From positions 587,044 to 651,043 of the forward strand of contig CACVBU010000865.1 of assembly GCA_902728285.1 (NCBI GenBank): DNA of 64,000 bases, given 5' to 3'. Numbering within the stretch: the first letter of the stretch is position 1; each line of letters starts with the position of its first letter. The DNA is from Clytia hemisphaerica (taxonomy: Eukaryota > Cnidaria > Hydrozoa > Leptothecata > Clytiidae). Under the pieces are notes generated by a model. The model did no database searches. It worked only from the letters and a program-made list of their open reading frames with translations, and was not told where the DNA came from. This document shows positions 51,212-61,940 of this stretch, in pieces. The position numbers were made by a program, and so were the translations under genes.

Positions 51212-53103
51212 ACAGTATAGACCTAACTCTTCACACAAAAATTACGGGAAACACATTTTTGGACTTTGTACCCTATGCTGCACTCAAGTACTTAAGCCAA
51301 AGTCCCGCAAAGGCGGGACAAAAATCAGTTTTTTGAAGTTTGCAAAAAAACGCCACATAGAAGATCTTTCAAATTCAGTATGTGAATAGAGCAGTAAACA
51401 ATACAACTTTTCTATTTTTCCTTTTTTTTGCAAAAGTTCTAGGAATGAAAACAAGCAACATGCTGAATGGACCTACCTAATGATTAACATCAGATGAAAA
51501 TAAGAAAAAAGTGACAATAATTGTACAATAATTCAGAATGGAAAGATAAAGCTTGTGTGTTGAATAATGTAAAATGGTAAAAAGGAATTTCCCCAAATAC
51601 GAAAATCACTTAAACCATTCAGGCCCAAAAAACCTTTTAAGCTGTTTTTGGCCCAAATTTGCCCAAAAAAATTTTCCTTAAATTTTCCTTTGCACAAAGT
51701 CCAAAAAACCCTATTTTTAGGCAGTTTTTGGCCCAAATATTTTTTTTCGAAAATCGGGCTCCGTCACATTTTAGGCATTGCCATTTTGCATCATTGTGCA
51801 AAAAATCAGAAAAAAATAATGAGTCAACTTTGAGAAAAGCTATATTTTCTTATTTGGTTAAAGGGAATTTCCCCAAAATACGAAAATCCGTTTTTTAAGG
51901 CGAATAAGAATTTTCCGGGAAAAACCACTTCAGCCATTCTTTAGAGAATCTTGCCCTCCATCTTTGTACAAAAAATCAGAAAAAAGTAATGACAGGATGT
52001 TGCACAAAGTCCAAAAAACCTTATTTTTAGGTAGTTTTTGGCCCAAATTTGCCCAAATAAATTTTTTCTCAAAAATCGAGCTCATTGGGCATTGCCATTT
52101 TGCATCATTGTGCAAAAAATCAGAAAAAACTAATGAGCCAATCCTAGATAGATGTTGTTTTAGAGCTTTAGGTCTACACTGTCTACTCAGTCAAAATTTG
52201 GTGTTATTTGTAGCAATGTAATCGAAGTTATCGCTGTTTTTAAATATGACGTCATTTAACTTGTCTTTTTGACGTGTTTTTTCGACGTATTTCCTAACGT
52301 AAAAATCAGTTTTTGGCCAATATCTTGAGATTGACTTAATTTAAATTTTCGGCCCAGCACTTTCCGAAATCCTCTCCTTAATACGCTTCTTTTGAGCTAT
52401 ATACGAAAGTTAAGGAATAATGGGAAGCGGTGCGCGTCACGCAAAATATGTTTGGAACTTGCCTTAACTCACCTGAGTAATAACATGAAAACCAGAATAT
52501 GATTCTTCAATGGGAATCAAAACTATAAAGTGCACTTACAAACATCAATTTGTCAGATCTAACAAAATTAATAACCGCACTGTTATCATTGACAATAAAA
52601 CAAAGATTTTCTGTCAAGAGTCTTGTAAACATTCCAACAACTTCCATCGAAATGATCTATCACAGCTCAGTCTACCATTTTTAGCACGGTCAGAGGATTG
52701 AGCCGAGAACGCCCCCCGAGCTCCTGCTGCGCGGGTGTGCGCGGGTGAAAAACTTCAATCTGTCAATCATTTTCTCAAGCGAAGAGTACGCGAAGCGATT
52801 CTAGCTTTATGATAGTGCCGCAGATCATCAATGGATAGTATTCAATTATCATTATCCCTTTATTTTCATTCCTAGAACTTTTGCAAAAAAAAGGAAAAAT
52901 AGAAAAGTTGTATTTTTTACTGCTCTATTCGCATACTGAATTTTAAAGATCTTCTATGTGGCGTTTTTTTTGCAAAATTCAAAAAACGGATTTTTGTTAC
53001 TGCCTTTGCGGGATTTTGGATTAAGTGCTTGAGTGCAGCATAGGGTACAAAGTCCAAATATACGTTTCCCGTAATTTTTGTATGAAGAGTTAGGTCTACA
53101 CTG
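51212..53103. mobile_element. Foldback element with about 240-bp terminal repeats
   Basis: Arms 51212-51448 and 52874-53103 are inverted copies (TAGACCTAACTCTTC..., GACTTTGTACCCTATGCTGC..., CTAGGAATG...). Inside are fragments related to the TGGACCTACC family (51468-52145) and a second nested inverted pair (51176-51207 with 52147-52183). No transposase recognised. Confidence 0.75.
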
Positions 53104-53113
53104 CTGGAACGCT

Positions 53114-54200
53114 AAGATCACCTAAGATCACAGGCTTCCTTTTAGTAAAAACTGAAACACTTTAGCATACATAGAAAAATGTTAGAAGGGTTCAAAAATC
53201 ACAGAAAAATGAAACATTTGGTTTGACGTCAACAAAAAAGTTGTGTGACTTCTGAAGTCAAAATGGGATTGCAGTCAGCAAAATTTATTTTCTCCTCTGG
53301 TGTTCATAGGGAACTTGAATACAGTCTAGGATACACAGAGACATGGTTGAATATCATGGATATAAGGATGGCTGGCAGCAGATTGAAAACTTAAGGGGAT
53401 GGATGCACGCATGATATTGGGACTTCTTCAGGTCTGGATAAAAATTATTCAATAAAAACAAAAAAAACTAATGCTTACTCAGTGTCAAACATGAAGTTCA
53501 ACTTTACTTTAATTGTTTTAACCACTCGAAAATTCTTCGACTATAATTTTATCAACTTCTTTGTTGTTGTTGCTTTATAACTTGCTTTAAAAATCAAAAA
53601 TGCCTCGCTCCAGTCACAACTGGTGCAAAAAAGTTTGTTGATCTTTTTGTTGTTGTTGTTTTTGATTGATGGTTTGCTTATATGAATGTTTAAAAACATG
53701 ACCGGAATAAGGTAACATATGCACTTGTCATTGGCTAAGATTCGCTCGAAAGATAAACTATTTTGGTCCTGTTTATTAGCGAAAACGTGATCGAGCTTGA
53801 GCTAAAACTTCAAATCAGCAACCATACCAAAATAAGTAAGTCATACTTTTTCAGTATTCCTAAAGTTTTTAGTATAGTTGCCAATTCAAACAGGGGGAAC
53901 AAAAAATTTAAAAGCCAAAAAATCTCGTTTGGACAACTCAGCATTGAAAGCTATACTCTTAAACAACTCGTCCTTTTAAATCCAAAAACAGCCTGTGTCG
54001 GACATATTTTTGACCTTTTTCAAAATGTAATTTCTAGGAACTTTAAATTTGGTTTATGGTGAATTTGATTGATTGGTACTTAATCCTTTCATTGGTAAGT
54101 CTCAGACTCAGACCCCCATTTAGCGCTTTATTTTCTTACCAAACATAGAATTCCAGATAGAGGGGGGTGCCCAGTGCACAAACGGCAAACTTATTTTTCT
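53114..54200. other. Intergenic, no recognised features
   Basis: AT-rich with a TTGTTGTTGTT run near 53650. The 99-codon frame at 53763-54062 has no recognised domain. Confidence 0.35.
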
Positions 54201-54214
54201 CTTTTCTCACTTAC

Positions 54215-54413
54215 TTTTGGTTTTTACTTAAATCCTTTTTGACCATCTCGTAAACAAGCTTGAGGTCCTTCTTCCTTCCTTCTTTCACTTTATTTAAGCC
54301 TTCTTCTTGGAATAATAAGTCGTTAAAGCGAGCGCTATTTGGACCCATGCCATGTACGAGTCCGCGAACGAGGAACCAGTGTTTTATTTGAGGGCTATGC
54401 ATATTAGCCTCCA
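54215..54413 (-). CDS. Possible orphan coding exon of unknown gene
   Basis: On the minus strand the frame GGA GGC... is open for 66 codons between an acceptor-like TTGCATCAG|TGG and a strong donor CAAAA|GTAAGTGAG. The peptide looks protein-like (PQIKHWFLVRGLVHGMGPNS, then ARFNDLLFQEEGLNKVKEGR) and its codon use is less AT-biased than its surroundings, like the RasGRF exons. I do not recognise the family and found no partner exons, so it could be an isolated exon of a gene beyond the window, a processed fragment, or chance. Confidence 0.35.
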
Positions 54414-54615
54414 CTGATGCAAGTTACCCAATCTCACGGTACTGGTGATATGTTTCTATTGATTTTGAAATAATGAGCTAACATGTTTCAATATGAAATT
54501 TAGCGTGATGGAAAATAACAGGTTTTTAAAAGAGGAAAGTCATTTTCAGAACTCTTCTTGCTGCGCAAATTTTCTTGTAAAAAACATTTTTTCTCGCGAT
54601 CAGCCATGTTTACAA

Positions 54616-55068
54616 CCAGACATCCGCGCTCGATAGGATCAATCATCGGAACGGCTCGATGACGGATCGATATGTGATCGATGGATTACTTAACGATCCG
54701 GATGGGAGATCGATGGAAGATTCCGCCATTAAAAAGTCTTGAGTATCGATCCTTCATTGATCCATTATCAAGCTAGTATTTCAATTGAGTATACCGATTC
54801 GTCATCGATCGTTAATCAATTCGTCATCGATCGTTAATCGATTTGTTATCGATCGTAAATCGAGTATGAGTCTATAGGGTTGATAAGATCGATAAAAGAT
54901 TGATGATAGATCAATAAATAATCGATAACTAATCATAAGCTTAAAAAAATCTTGAGTATCGATCCTCTATCGATCTCCTATCCGGATCGTTAAGTAATCC
55001 ATCGATCACATATCGATCCGTCATCAAGCCGTTCCGATGATCGATCCTATCGAGCGCAGACGTCTGGT
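54616..55068. mobile_element. ATCGAT-rich palindromic element, copy 2
   Basis: 453 bp, almost fully palindromic: ACCAGACATCCGCGCTCGAT start and reversed ACCAGACGTCTGCGCTCGAT end, with dense ATCGATC motifs throughout. No coding content. Confidence 0.85.
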
Positions 55069-55247
55069 TACAAAAATCTCGAATTTCGTGATTTTTTTAC
55101 TTGGCCTCGTTCAAAATCGGTTTGGTGTTGTTCTAGTGCTCCATTTATTTTAATTTTTGGAGAGATTGCAAGGGATAGTTTGAGGCGACATTTGGCGAGT
55201 TCCTGTACGCAGCCACAATAAAAAAAATAATAACATCACTCATTAAA

Positions 55248-56146
55248 ACAGGCTTCGGCATAAGAAAAAAGAAGGCGTGTGATCATCGCACGCCTACATA
55301 GTAATTTTTAGTAATTTAGGCGTGCGAATCATGGCACGCCTCATTTTCTTTAGACGTGCGATCGCGTGCGATCGCGTGCGATCGTTTTTTTCTTTTCTTT
55401 TATGAACATCATTAACAATGATGAGGCACAAACTTTTGAACAATTCCTACGAATGATCTTTCTTTTATCTACATAAAAACTAGACAACAGGAAAGAAGAA
55501 AGTGTATATTCAATCTTCATATTTGAAAAACAAAAACAGAAACCAAAAGAGCACTGAATAATCAAGAAGGAGAATACTTTACTTTAGGAAAACAAATGAG
55601 AAGAAGAATCATGCAGCAAAAGTAACTTTTAAGAAGAGCTAGTTTATTGTCATAAACCAACCACCTCATAAACATAGCATGCGAGAGGGAAGGAAAAAGA
55701 TTTGAGAGAGGAAAAATCATACAGCAAAAGTGATTTTTTTAAAAGGTTTTACAGAGACGAAAAATCGTGCAGCAAAAGTTATTTTTGAGAAAGGCTTGTT
55801 TATTGAAGACCAAAGCATAGTATGAGAGAAAGAGGAGAGAGAAGATGTGTATCCATTAGAGTAACTTTTTTATAAGAAATTTTGTATACATATAGCAGTT
55901 TGAAAGAGTAAAGGAAAGTTTATCTTTCATCTATTTGGTTCTTATGATTAAAGCAGAAAATGATATTTGATCTTCTTTCAACAAGCAGAAAAAATATTTC
56001 TAGAATAATTTTTGCATGTGCGATTGATCGCACGCCTCGCTGGGTTTTCATGATTTATGGCGTGTGATAAATTGCACGCCTAAAAGGCTTTTAGGCGTGT
56101 GCGGAGGCGTGCGCGTGCGATCGCACGCCTAATATGCCGAAGCCTG
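55248..56146. mobile_element. Element with GCGTGCGATC arrays
   Basis: Ends CAGGCTTCGGCAT and ATGCCGAAGCCTG (899 bp). Subterminal arrays of GGCGTGCGATC-type units at both ends in opposite orientation (55282-55385, 56020-56130). The interior has several copies of ATCATGCAGCAAAAGTNACTT. No transposase. Confidence 0.75.
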
Positions 56147-56174
56147 TTAAAAAATGGTGTTTTGTACTTTTTTC

Positions 56175-57228
56175 CAGACGTAATTAATCGAACCAATCGA
56201 ACGGTATTTTTAATCGAACTTTGTCGAACTTAATCAAACTTTGTTGGCCGATTAATGTTTGACTAAGTTCGGTTGTCGAACTTTAATCGAATACTCACAA
56301 ATTTCTCAAAATACAAAGTTCGATTAGTTCGATTACTGAAATCAAACTTTTTTTAAAGAGACCTCGACAGTTCGATTAGTTCAATTACATTAATCGAACT
56401 AATCGAAATTAAACGAACTTTGTCAAGTTTAATCAAACAAAAATTTGAGAAAACCCGAGCAACTGAAGGCGGCTCCACTTGCGCGTAATTCGATCGCACT
56501 TTTTGCCAGCCTCTTTGACGAAACTTTGAGGAACTTTGAAGCACCCCCGCTGGTGCAGGTGTGTACCCTCACATCCCCCCTGACCAGTGGGCACCGATCA
56601 AACTCCCCGGCTGGGACCTCCAGGGGCCGTCCACGGTGGTACCCAAAGGAGGTCATTTTGACCAATTTTTGCCAATTTTCAAGCCTTTCCAAGCCTTTTA
56701 AAGGCTTCAGAGCACTGATGGAGGGTGCAGACTTTGAAGGAGAGCAAGGCAGAGGGTATCCAAAGGGCTGTGGGGGCTGTAGAGGCCTTAATTGGTCTCA
56801 CTGGCGATTTTTCCTGGTGAGAAAGGGATGTAGCAGCATCAATTTAGGAGGTCATTTTTGGCAATTTTTGCCGGCTTTTGACAACACTTTGAGGAACTTT
56901 GAAGGACCCCCAACGGTGCAGACGTGTACCCTCACATCCCCCTGACAAGTGGGCACCAATCGGACCCCCAGGACCTTGGCCGGGACCCCCAGGGTCCCAA
57001 AGGAGGTCATTTTTTGTTGTCAAACTTTTTCGAATGGAGTTTTTTGTCGAATTTGTCGAACATTTCTCGTTGTCGAACTTAATATGTTTTGTCAGACTTA
57101 ATTGAATACTCACAATTTTAGCGACTTTTGAAAAGTTCAATTAAAGAATTTAATCGAACTTTTGTCGTTAGCTTAAGTTTGACAAAGTTCGATTAGTTCA
57201 GTAATCGAACTGTTCGATTAATTATGTC
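56175..57228. mobile_element. Element with TTAATCGAACTT arrays and an internal duplication
   Basis: Ends AGACGTAATTAATCGAAC and (reversed) AGACATAATTAATCGAAC, with TTAATCGAACTTTGTCGAAC-type arrays on both sides. The GC-richer middle carries two related blocks about 365 bp apart (56520-56680 and 56880-57015: AACTTTGAGGAACTTTGAAG, GTGTACCCTCACATCCCCC). The 166-codon frame through it is probably not a gene. Confidence 0.75.
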
Positions 57229-58177
57229 TGTTTTGTTTTTTTGCCTAGATGATGTAGCAAACATATTTTCAATTGGCTGAAATTTTTTTTTGCGTCAGAA
57301 AGTTTTTTTCAAACTTTCAACGATGATTGTTACAATGAAAATTATCCAGCGCATTTTTTATATTCTTACCTTCTTCATTCTCAATGAAGCACTCAAAGTT
57401 TACTGAAGGTAAGCACATAAGATATTGGATATTCTTATAATTAATGATATTCATTGAAACATGCTTCGTTGTGCGCTGCGGTGGAGTGCATGACGTAACT
57501 CGCGCGGCAACTAACTCGCCTTCTGTTGGAAGATCATATTGGGCGTTTTGGCAGGTTTTGGCGTTACCACCCTTGAAGCAGCAAGCGCCTTTGTCTTTCC
57601 GCAACTCTTTCCACCATTTTAGATGGCCTTAACAATAGATCCATTAAGGGCGCCATAATCTTGGAAGATAATTTGTTTTGGTCTCCGGCTTTGGGAATTA
57701 GCAATGTTTTTGGTTGTTTTCAATGGAAAATGGTAAGAAACTTAAGTTTACAAGTATCATTTAGTTTTTGCTGGCTTATAGAATGGCAGGATCCTGGATG
57801 GTTTCCCGTTCTGTCTTTGCAATCTCTAACTATACATCCAGTGACTTAATATTTTGCAAATTTCTTTTTGACAAAGATTATTGATGATAAGTATATGTAA
57901 GGCGGCCATCGAAAAATTGTTCTGTTCGCGTGGCAACAGTGGCCACTGTCACAAATTTGCAGGAATCTCTAATAGTATGGTCTACAATCAGCACCGAAAT
58001 ATTTGGCACAAAAAAAGGGAATTCCCTCTAAACTCTTAAACCGCAAGTCATTTTTAAGTGCTTTGAAGTACAGTTTGGAAGTAGAGTTTTAACATTAGAC
58101 TTATTAAAAACTTAGGACCTTAGGATCTCAGGATCTCAGGATCTAAAAGCTCAAAAATGTTCCAATAAGGCTGAGAA
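57229..58177. other. Intergenic with one GC-rich island
   Basis: 57460-57640 is richer in CpG and carries TGACGTAACTCGCGCGGCAA, which looks promoter-like (CRE-type site), but I cannot link it to a gene. A partial copy of the TTCGCGT terminus lies at about 57902-57935. Confidence 0.35.
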
Positions 58178-58662
58178 TATAGGCGGCAATCTAAAATATG
58201 TTCTGTTCGCGTCGCCCGACCGACTCACCTTCAAAACATTAATCCCGAGTCGGACAAGTCAGAGAAATGTCCGAAAAAGTTTTTGATAGCTAAGCACTTC
58301 TTTGAATCATTGCTACGAGTTTTTGTTTACTTAACCCACATTGAGTCCCATTTGAGTTTTTTCATGTACCCTTATTGAAATTTTCAAGTCAAAATTCGGC
58401 GACGCGGTAGGGCCTATACCCCTGAGAGCCGAAAATAAGGTCCGCTTTTAAGGTTCACACATGCGCATGCACATTTAATTTGGCAAATCAAAGATGGCGG
58501 CATTCAAAGATGGCGGCAAGAGATTTTGTTGATTGCCGACTTGATTCTTTGGGATTTACTAGATTTAAAAAACCCGACAAAATTAACTACCGACCGTCCT
58601 ACCGACTCGATTTGAAGATGTTTCATGACGCGAACAGAACATATTTTAGATTGTCGCCATAG
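58178..58662. mobile_element. 485-bp inverted-repeat element with TTCTGTTCGCGTC terminus
   Basis: Ends match over about 35 bp (GGCGGCAATCTAAAATATGT then TCTGTTCGCGTC). Just inside the right part are two AAGATGGCGGC motifs (about 58490-58520), which resemble YY1 sites. No coding content. Confidence 0.8.
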
Positions 58663-58799
58663 CCTGGAAGCCACTTAACCTTCCCAATTCAAAAAATCCA
58701 ATGAAGCAAAGTGTAAGAACTGATCTGAAACTGCAATTCTCGCCCGACCTTTAAATTCTAAAAAATATTAAAATACCCAAAATTGCCTAAAATAAATAC

Positions 58800-59432
58800 T
58801 CCAGGAAAATCAAAATCATTTGGGTTTAAGATTTGGGTATATCTGCCATTATGGAATTGAAATATGTGCTAAAACTGGCTAAATTGCAACATTTCAAGCA
58901 AAAATCCCATTTTGACTTAACTAACAACTGCTCTAAAAATGGCAATAGACATGAACCTAAAATCTTTTTGCAGTGATAGTCTTTTGGAAATACTCCAAGG
59001 AAATCAAAATAACCTAAACCCAAATGATTTTGATTTTCCTGGAGTATTTCCAGAAGATTATCACTGCAAAAAGATTTTAGGTTCATGTCTATTGCCATTT
59101 TTAAGATTTTTCCAGTCAAAAATTGGATTTTTGATTGAAATATTGCAATTTAGCAAGAATTTCAATTCCAAAATGGTGGATATACCCAAATCCCATGCCC
59201 AGATGACTTTGATTTTCCTGCAGTATTTCCAGAATACTATCACTGCAAGAAAATTCAGGCCCATGTCTATTGTCATTTTAGAGATTTTTTCAGTCCAAAT
59301 TTGGATTTTTGCCTGAAAAATGGCTCTTAGCAGGGATTTTATTTCCATAATGGGGAACATAGACGCATCCCAGACCCAAATGATTTTGATTTCCCTGGAG
59401 TATCTCCAGAGTACTATCACTGCAAAAAAAAT
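58800..59432. repeat. Palindromic tandem repeat of about 210 bp units
   Basis: Arms 58800-59018 and 59024-59225 are inverted copies (TTTTTGCAGTGATAGTCTTT..., TGGCAATAGACATGAACCTA...), then a direct copy follows (59225-59432). Because of the palindrome both strands have similar open frames (MAIDMNLKSF...), which should not be taken as genes. Confidence 0.8.
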
Positions 59433-60757
59433 TTCAATCATCATTTAAACTCATCATTTAAAGTTTGTAGAAGCTTGCCTTAAAAAATGCTATATTTTGA
59501 TAAATCTGATTTTTTTTTGCTAAAAAGCGATTTTTGAAGACGCCATTATGATTTTTTTTTTAAAGTGAAAATCTTGAAATATATTTTGCTTAAAGACTTT
59601 ACTGAAGAATTCCATCTCTTAAAATTTCAGACGTGTGAATCAATTAGTTTAAAGTTTATGAACTTGCAAAATTGGCCTTAAAAAGCATTTTGCTACCCAA
59701 AATCGGCTTAAAACAGCTCGTTTAGGGCTCCAACGGGCACAATTTTCAATCCAATATGATTATTTTGTTGTTTCTTCATAAAATTTTGTACAGCAAGTGA
59801 AAAAATAAGATTTGCAATAGTTTTGACATATTTACAGGCCTGAAAAGACCAGAAAATGCCATTTTTTCCAATTTTTGCCTGTAGTGCGAATCAGTACCCC
59901 CAGGGGGGTTCAGACAATTTTGGACTTCTGACCTTAAAAATTGCGCAGAATGCATCACAATAGGTTAATTTTTCTTGAGCAAGTTTTGGAAGAGATATGA
60001 AGAATAAACCTCAAAAAAGCTTATTTTTTGGTAAAAAAGCCCCCCAGGCAGTTTTTTGGGCTGGAATTCGTCAAAAATGCATAAAATTAAAAAAAAAAAT
60101 TTTAAATGTCTATCATTATATGGAACAGAAAAAGCACCAGGCGAAGAAGATCTGAAGATACCGACTTTTACCCCCTACCCCTATTCTTACTATCAGCATC
60201 GAAGATTTCTAGCCTTCTAATATACGAGAATAAAATAAAATTTAGCTCCACGAAGTAAGTTTGCGTTCAATTTTGGCATCCATTAAATTTTGTTTTGAAA
60301 AGATATTTTCTCTAGCCAGAAAATAAAAAGTTCTTTATAAGCACACACAATTTCAGACCCAATTTGTAGACAAAAAGTCGCTGGAGAATTTTGGAGGAAA
60401 GTATTAAGCAATAGGGTTCACCTTGAAGAAAATCAGAATCCTTTTCCAGCCGAAACATTGATTAAATAAAGAAGAAAACAAATTCCTTTGATACTGGTGA
60501 TACATATACATTAGAATTTAGAGAAGCCTTTTGTATTAAACAAAAGAAGCCTACCTTGAATCATGGACTTAAGGCCTCCAAGGAGCTTCAATTATTTTAA
60601 TTAATTATATTTTATCACATTGACACATATCGCTTCTATTGCGTCTCTATTCCCCTTAGTCCTTCTTTCTTTTGTTTTAGCAATCGTTTTATTCCCTTGA
60701 TGCATTTCATAATTTTTCTAATTTTTACTGAACTTGTACATAAAGTAATGCTTTTAG
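59433..60757. other. Intergenic, no recognised features
   Basis: AT-rich, homopolymer-rich sequence; no coding or repeat signal I can support. Confidence 0.35.
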
Positions 60758-61130
60758 AATTTCATTTTACTCTGTCTTGATAATGATTTAGCAAGTGAAT
60801 CGAAATATCGACCATATTTTACATCATGTGTTATTCTTTTTGATAACTTAAATTTTGAGTTTCTCGAAGATGCACCTATTCGGAATTTGTTTTCTTCTTT
60901 ACTTGAAGAAAATGTTGATCGAAAAATCTTGTCATTTGATGAAGGATTTCAAAGTTTACAGGCCCTTTTTTAGTCCAAATATTTTCTTACACCAATGTCA
61001 GAAACAATGAATCTTGTCTCATCTTATTTCCAACAATTAAGTTAGCCAATAAGATTTCACCTATCAACAAAAGAGCTCATTAAAAATGCACGATATATGA
61101 GATTATGAGCATGCATACCTTGTAATTTTT

Positions 61131-61703
61131 TTAACCCTTTCCGGACGCATGATTTCACGGCTATATGACGCAAACAAAAGTTTGATTTTTGACCGGCTTC
61201 ACTAAAATTGCAATAGAAAGTGATTGATAAAAGATATCACGATAAGTAATACCTCATTTTTTTCACATGTAATAGGGGTTTTGAAATACCAAGAAAAAAA
61301 TTTGAAATATGGCTGACACCTTGTCACGTGACCAAAAAATCGTCAGATTTTTTTTCGGAACAGCAAAATTATTGACTTTGAATAAAGAAATAGAGTAAAA
61401 GGCATTTGCTTTACGCCTTGAACTTTGAATATGATTTAGAGAATTGAATTAGAGAATTGATTTCATGTCATAAGCGTTCCAAGAATCTGAGTAAAGTGAT
61501 TTTTGTCCAAAATTTTGAGCAATTTTTCCCTTACAGATTTAGCCTGAGTAAATTTACAACAAACATTGAAAATTTATAATTCTAGTTGTAAACAAGATAT
61601 CGAAAAGCGGTTTTTTGCAGGTTACGGGAAATTTATCTCAAAATCATTATTCAAAACCATATTATTGTTGTACCCAGTGGCCCGTGCGTCCGGAAAGGGT
61701 TAA
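61131..61703. mobile_element. piggyBac-like MITE, 565 bp plus TTAA
   Basis: TTAA at both ends (61131-61134, 61700-61703), terminal repeats CCCTTTCCGGACGCA perfect for 15 bp. Different internal sequence from 33606-33937 but same terminal type. Confidence 0.85.
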
Positions 61704-61834
61704 TCGTAGGGCGAGCATGGTTACAATAGCATACTTCTCCTGTTTCTTTATACCTCCATGGTATGCTAAAGGTGTCTTTGGGAGTTAATTTAGAAGTCTT
61801 TTTTAATTTAGAATTACCTCTTATCATAGCCTAG

Positions 61835-61940
61835 AAATCTAAGCTAGTTTGATTCAGTCACTAGTATAAATCTGATGGTAAGTGACTGAATATCTAGCTT
61901 AGGGAAAGTAAACTCGGTAGCTTATCAACTAAGAGAATAT
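61835..61940. repeat. GTGACTGAAT palindromic repeat, copy 2 (inverted)
   Basis: TTGATTCAGTCACTAGTATA and GGTAAGTGACTGAATATCTA, then AAACTCGGTAGCTTATCAAC, the reverse of 48595-48715. Confidence 0.7.

Noticed and set aside
56445-56945. 166-codon plus-strand frame
   Set aside because: It runs through a duplicated GC-rich block inside a palindromic mobile element and has no recognisable domain.
57317-57604. 95-codon minus-strand frame with a Cys-rich start (CCFKGGNAKTC)
   Set aside because: I considered a THAP-type zinc finger, but the spacing of Cys and His does not fit, and there is no clear ATG or splice site.
58826-59444. Frames of 97-127 codons on both strands with similar peptides
   Set aside because: The similarity is a by-product of the palindromic repeat; a coding role on both strands is unlikely.
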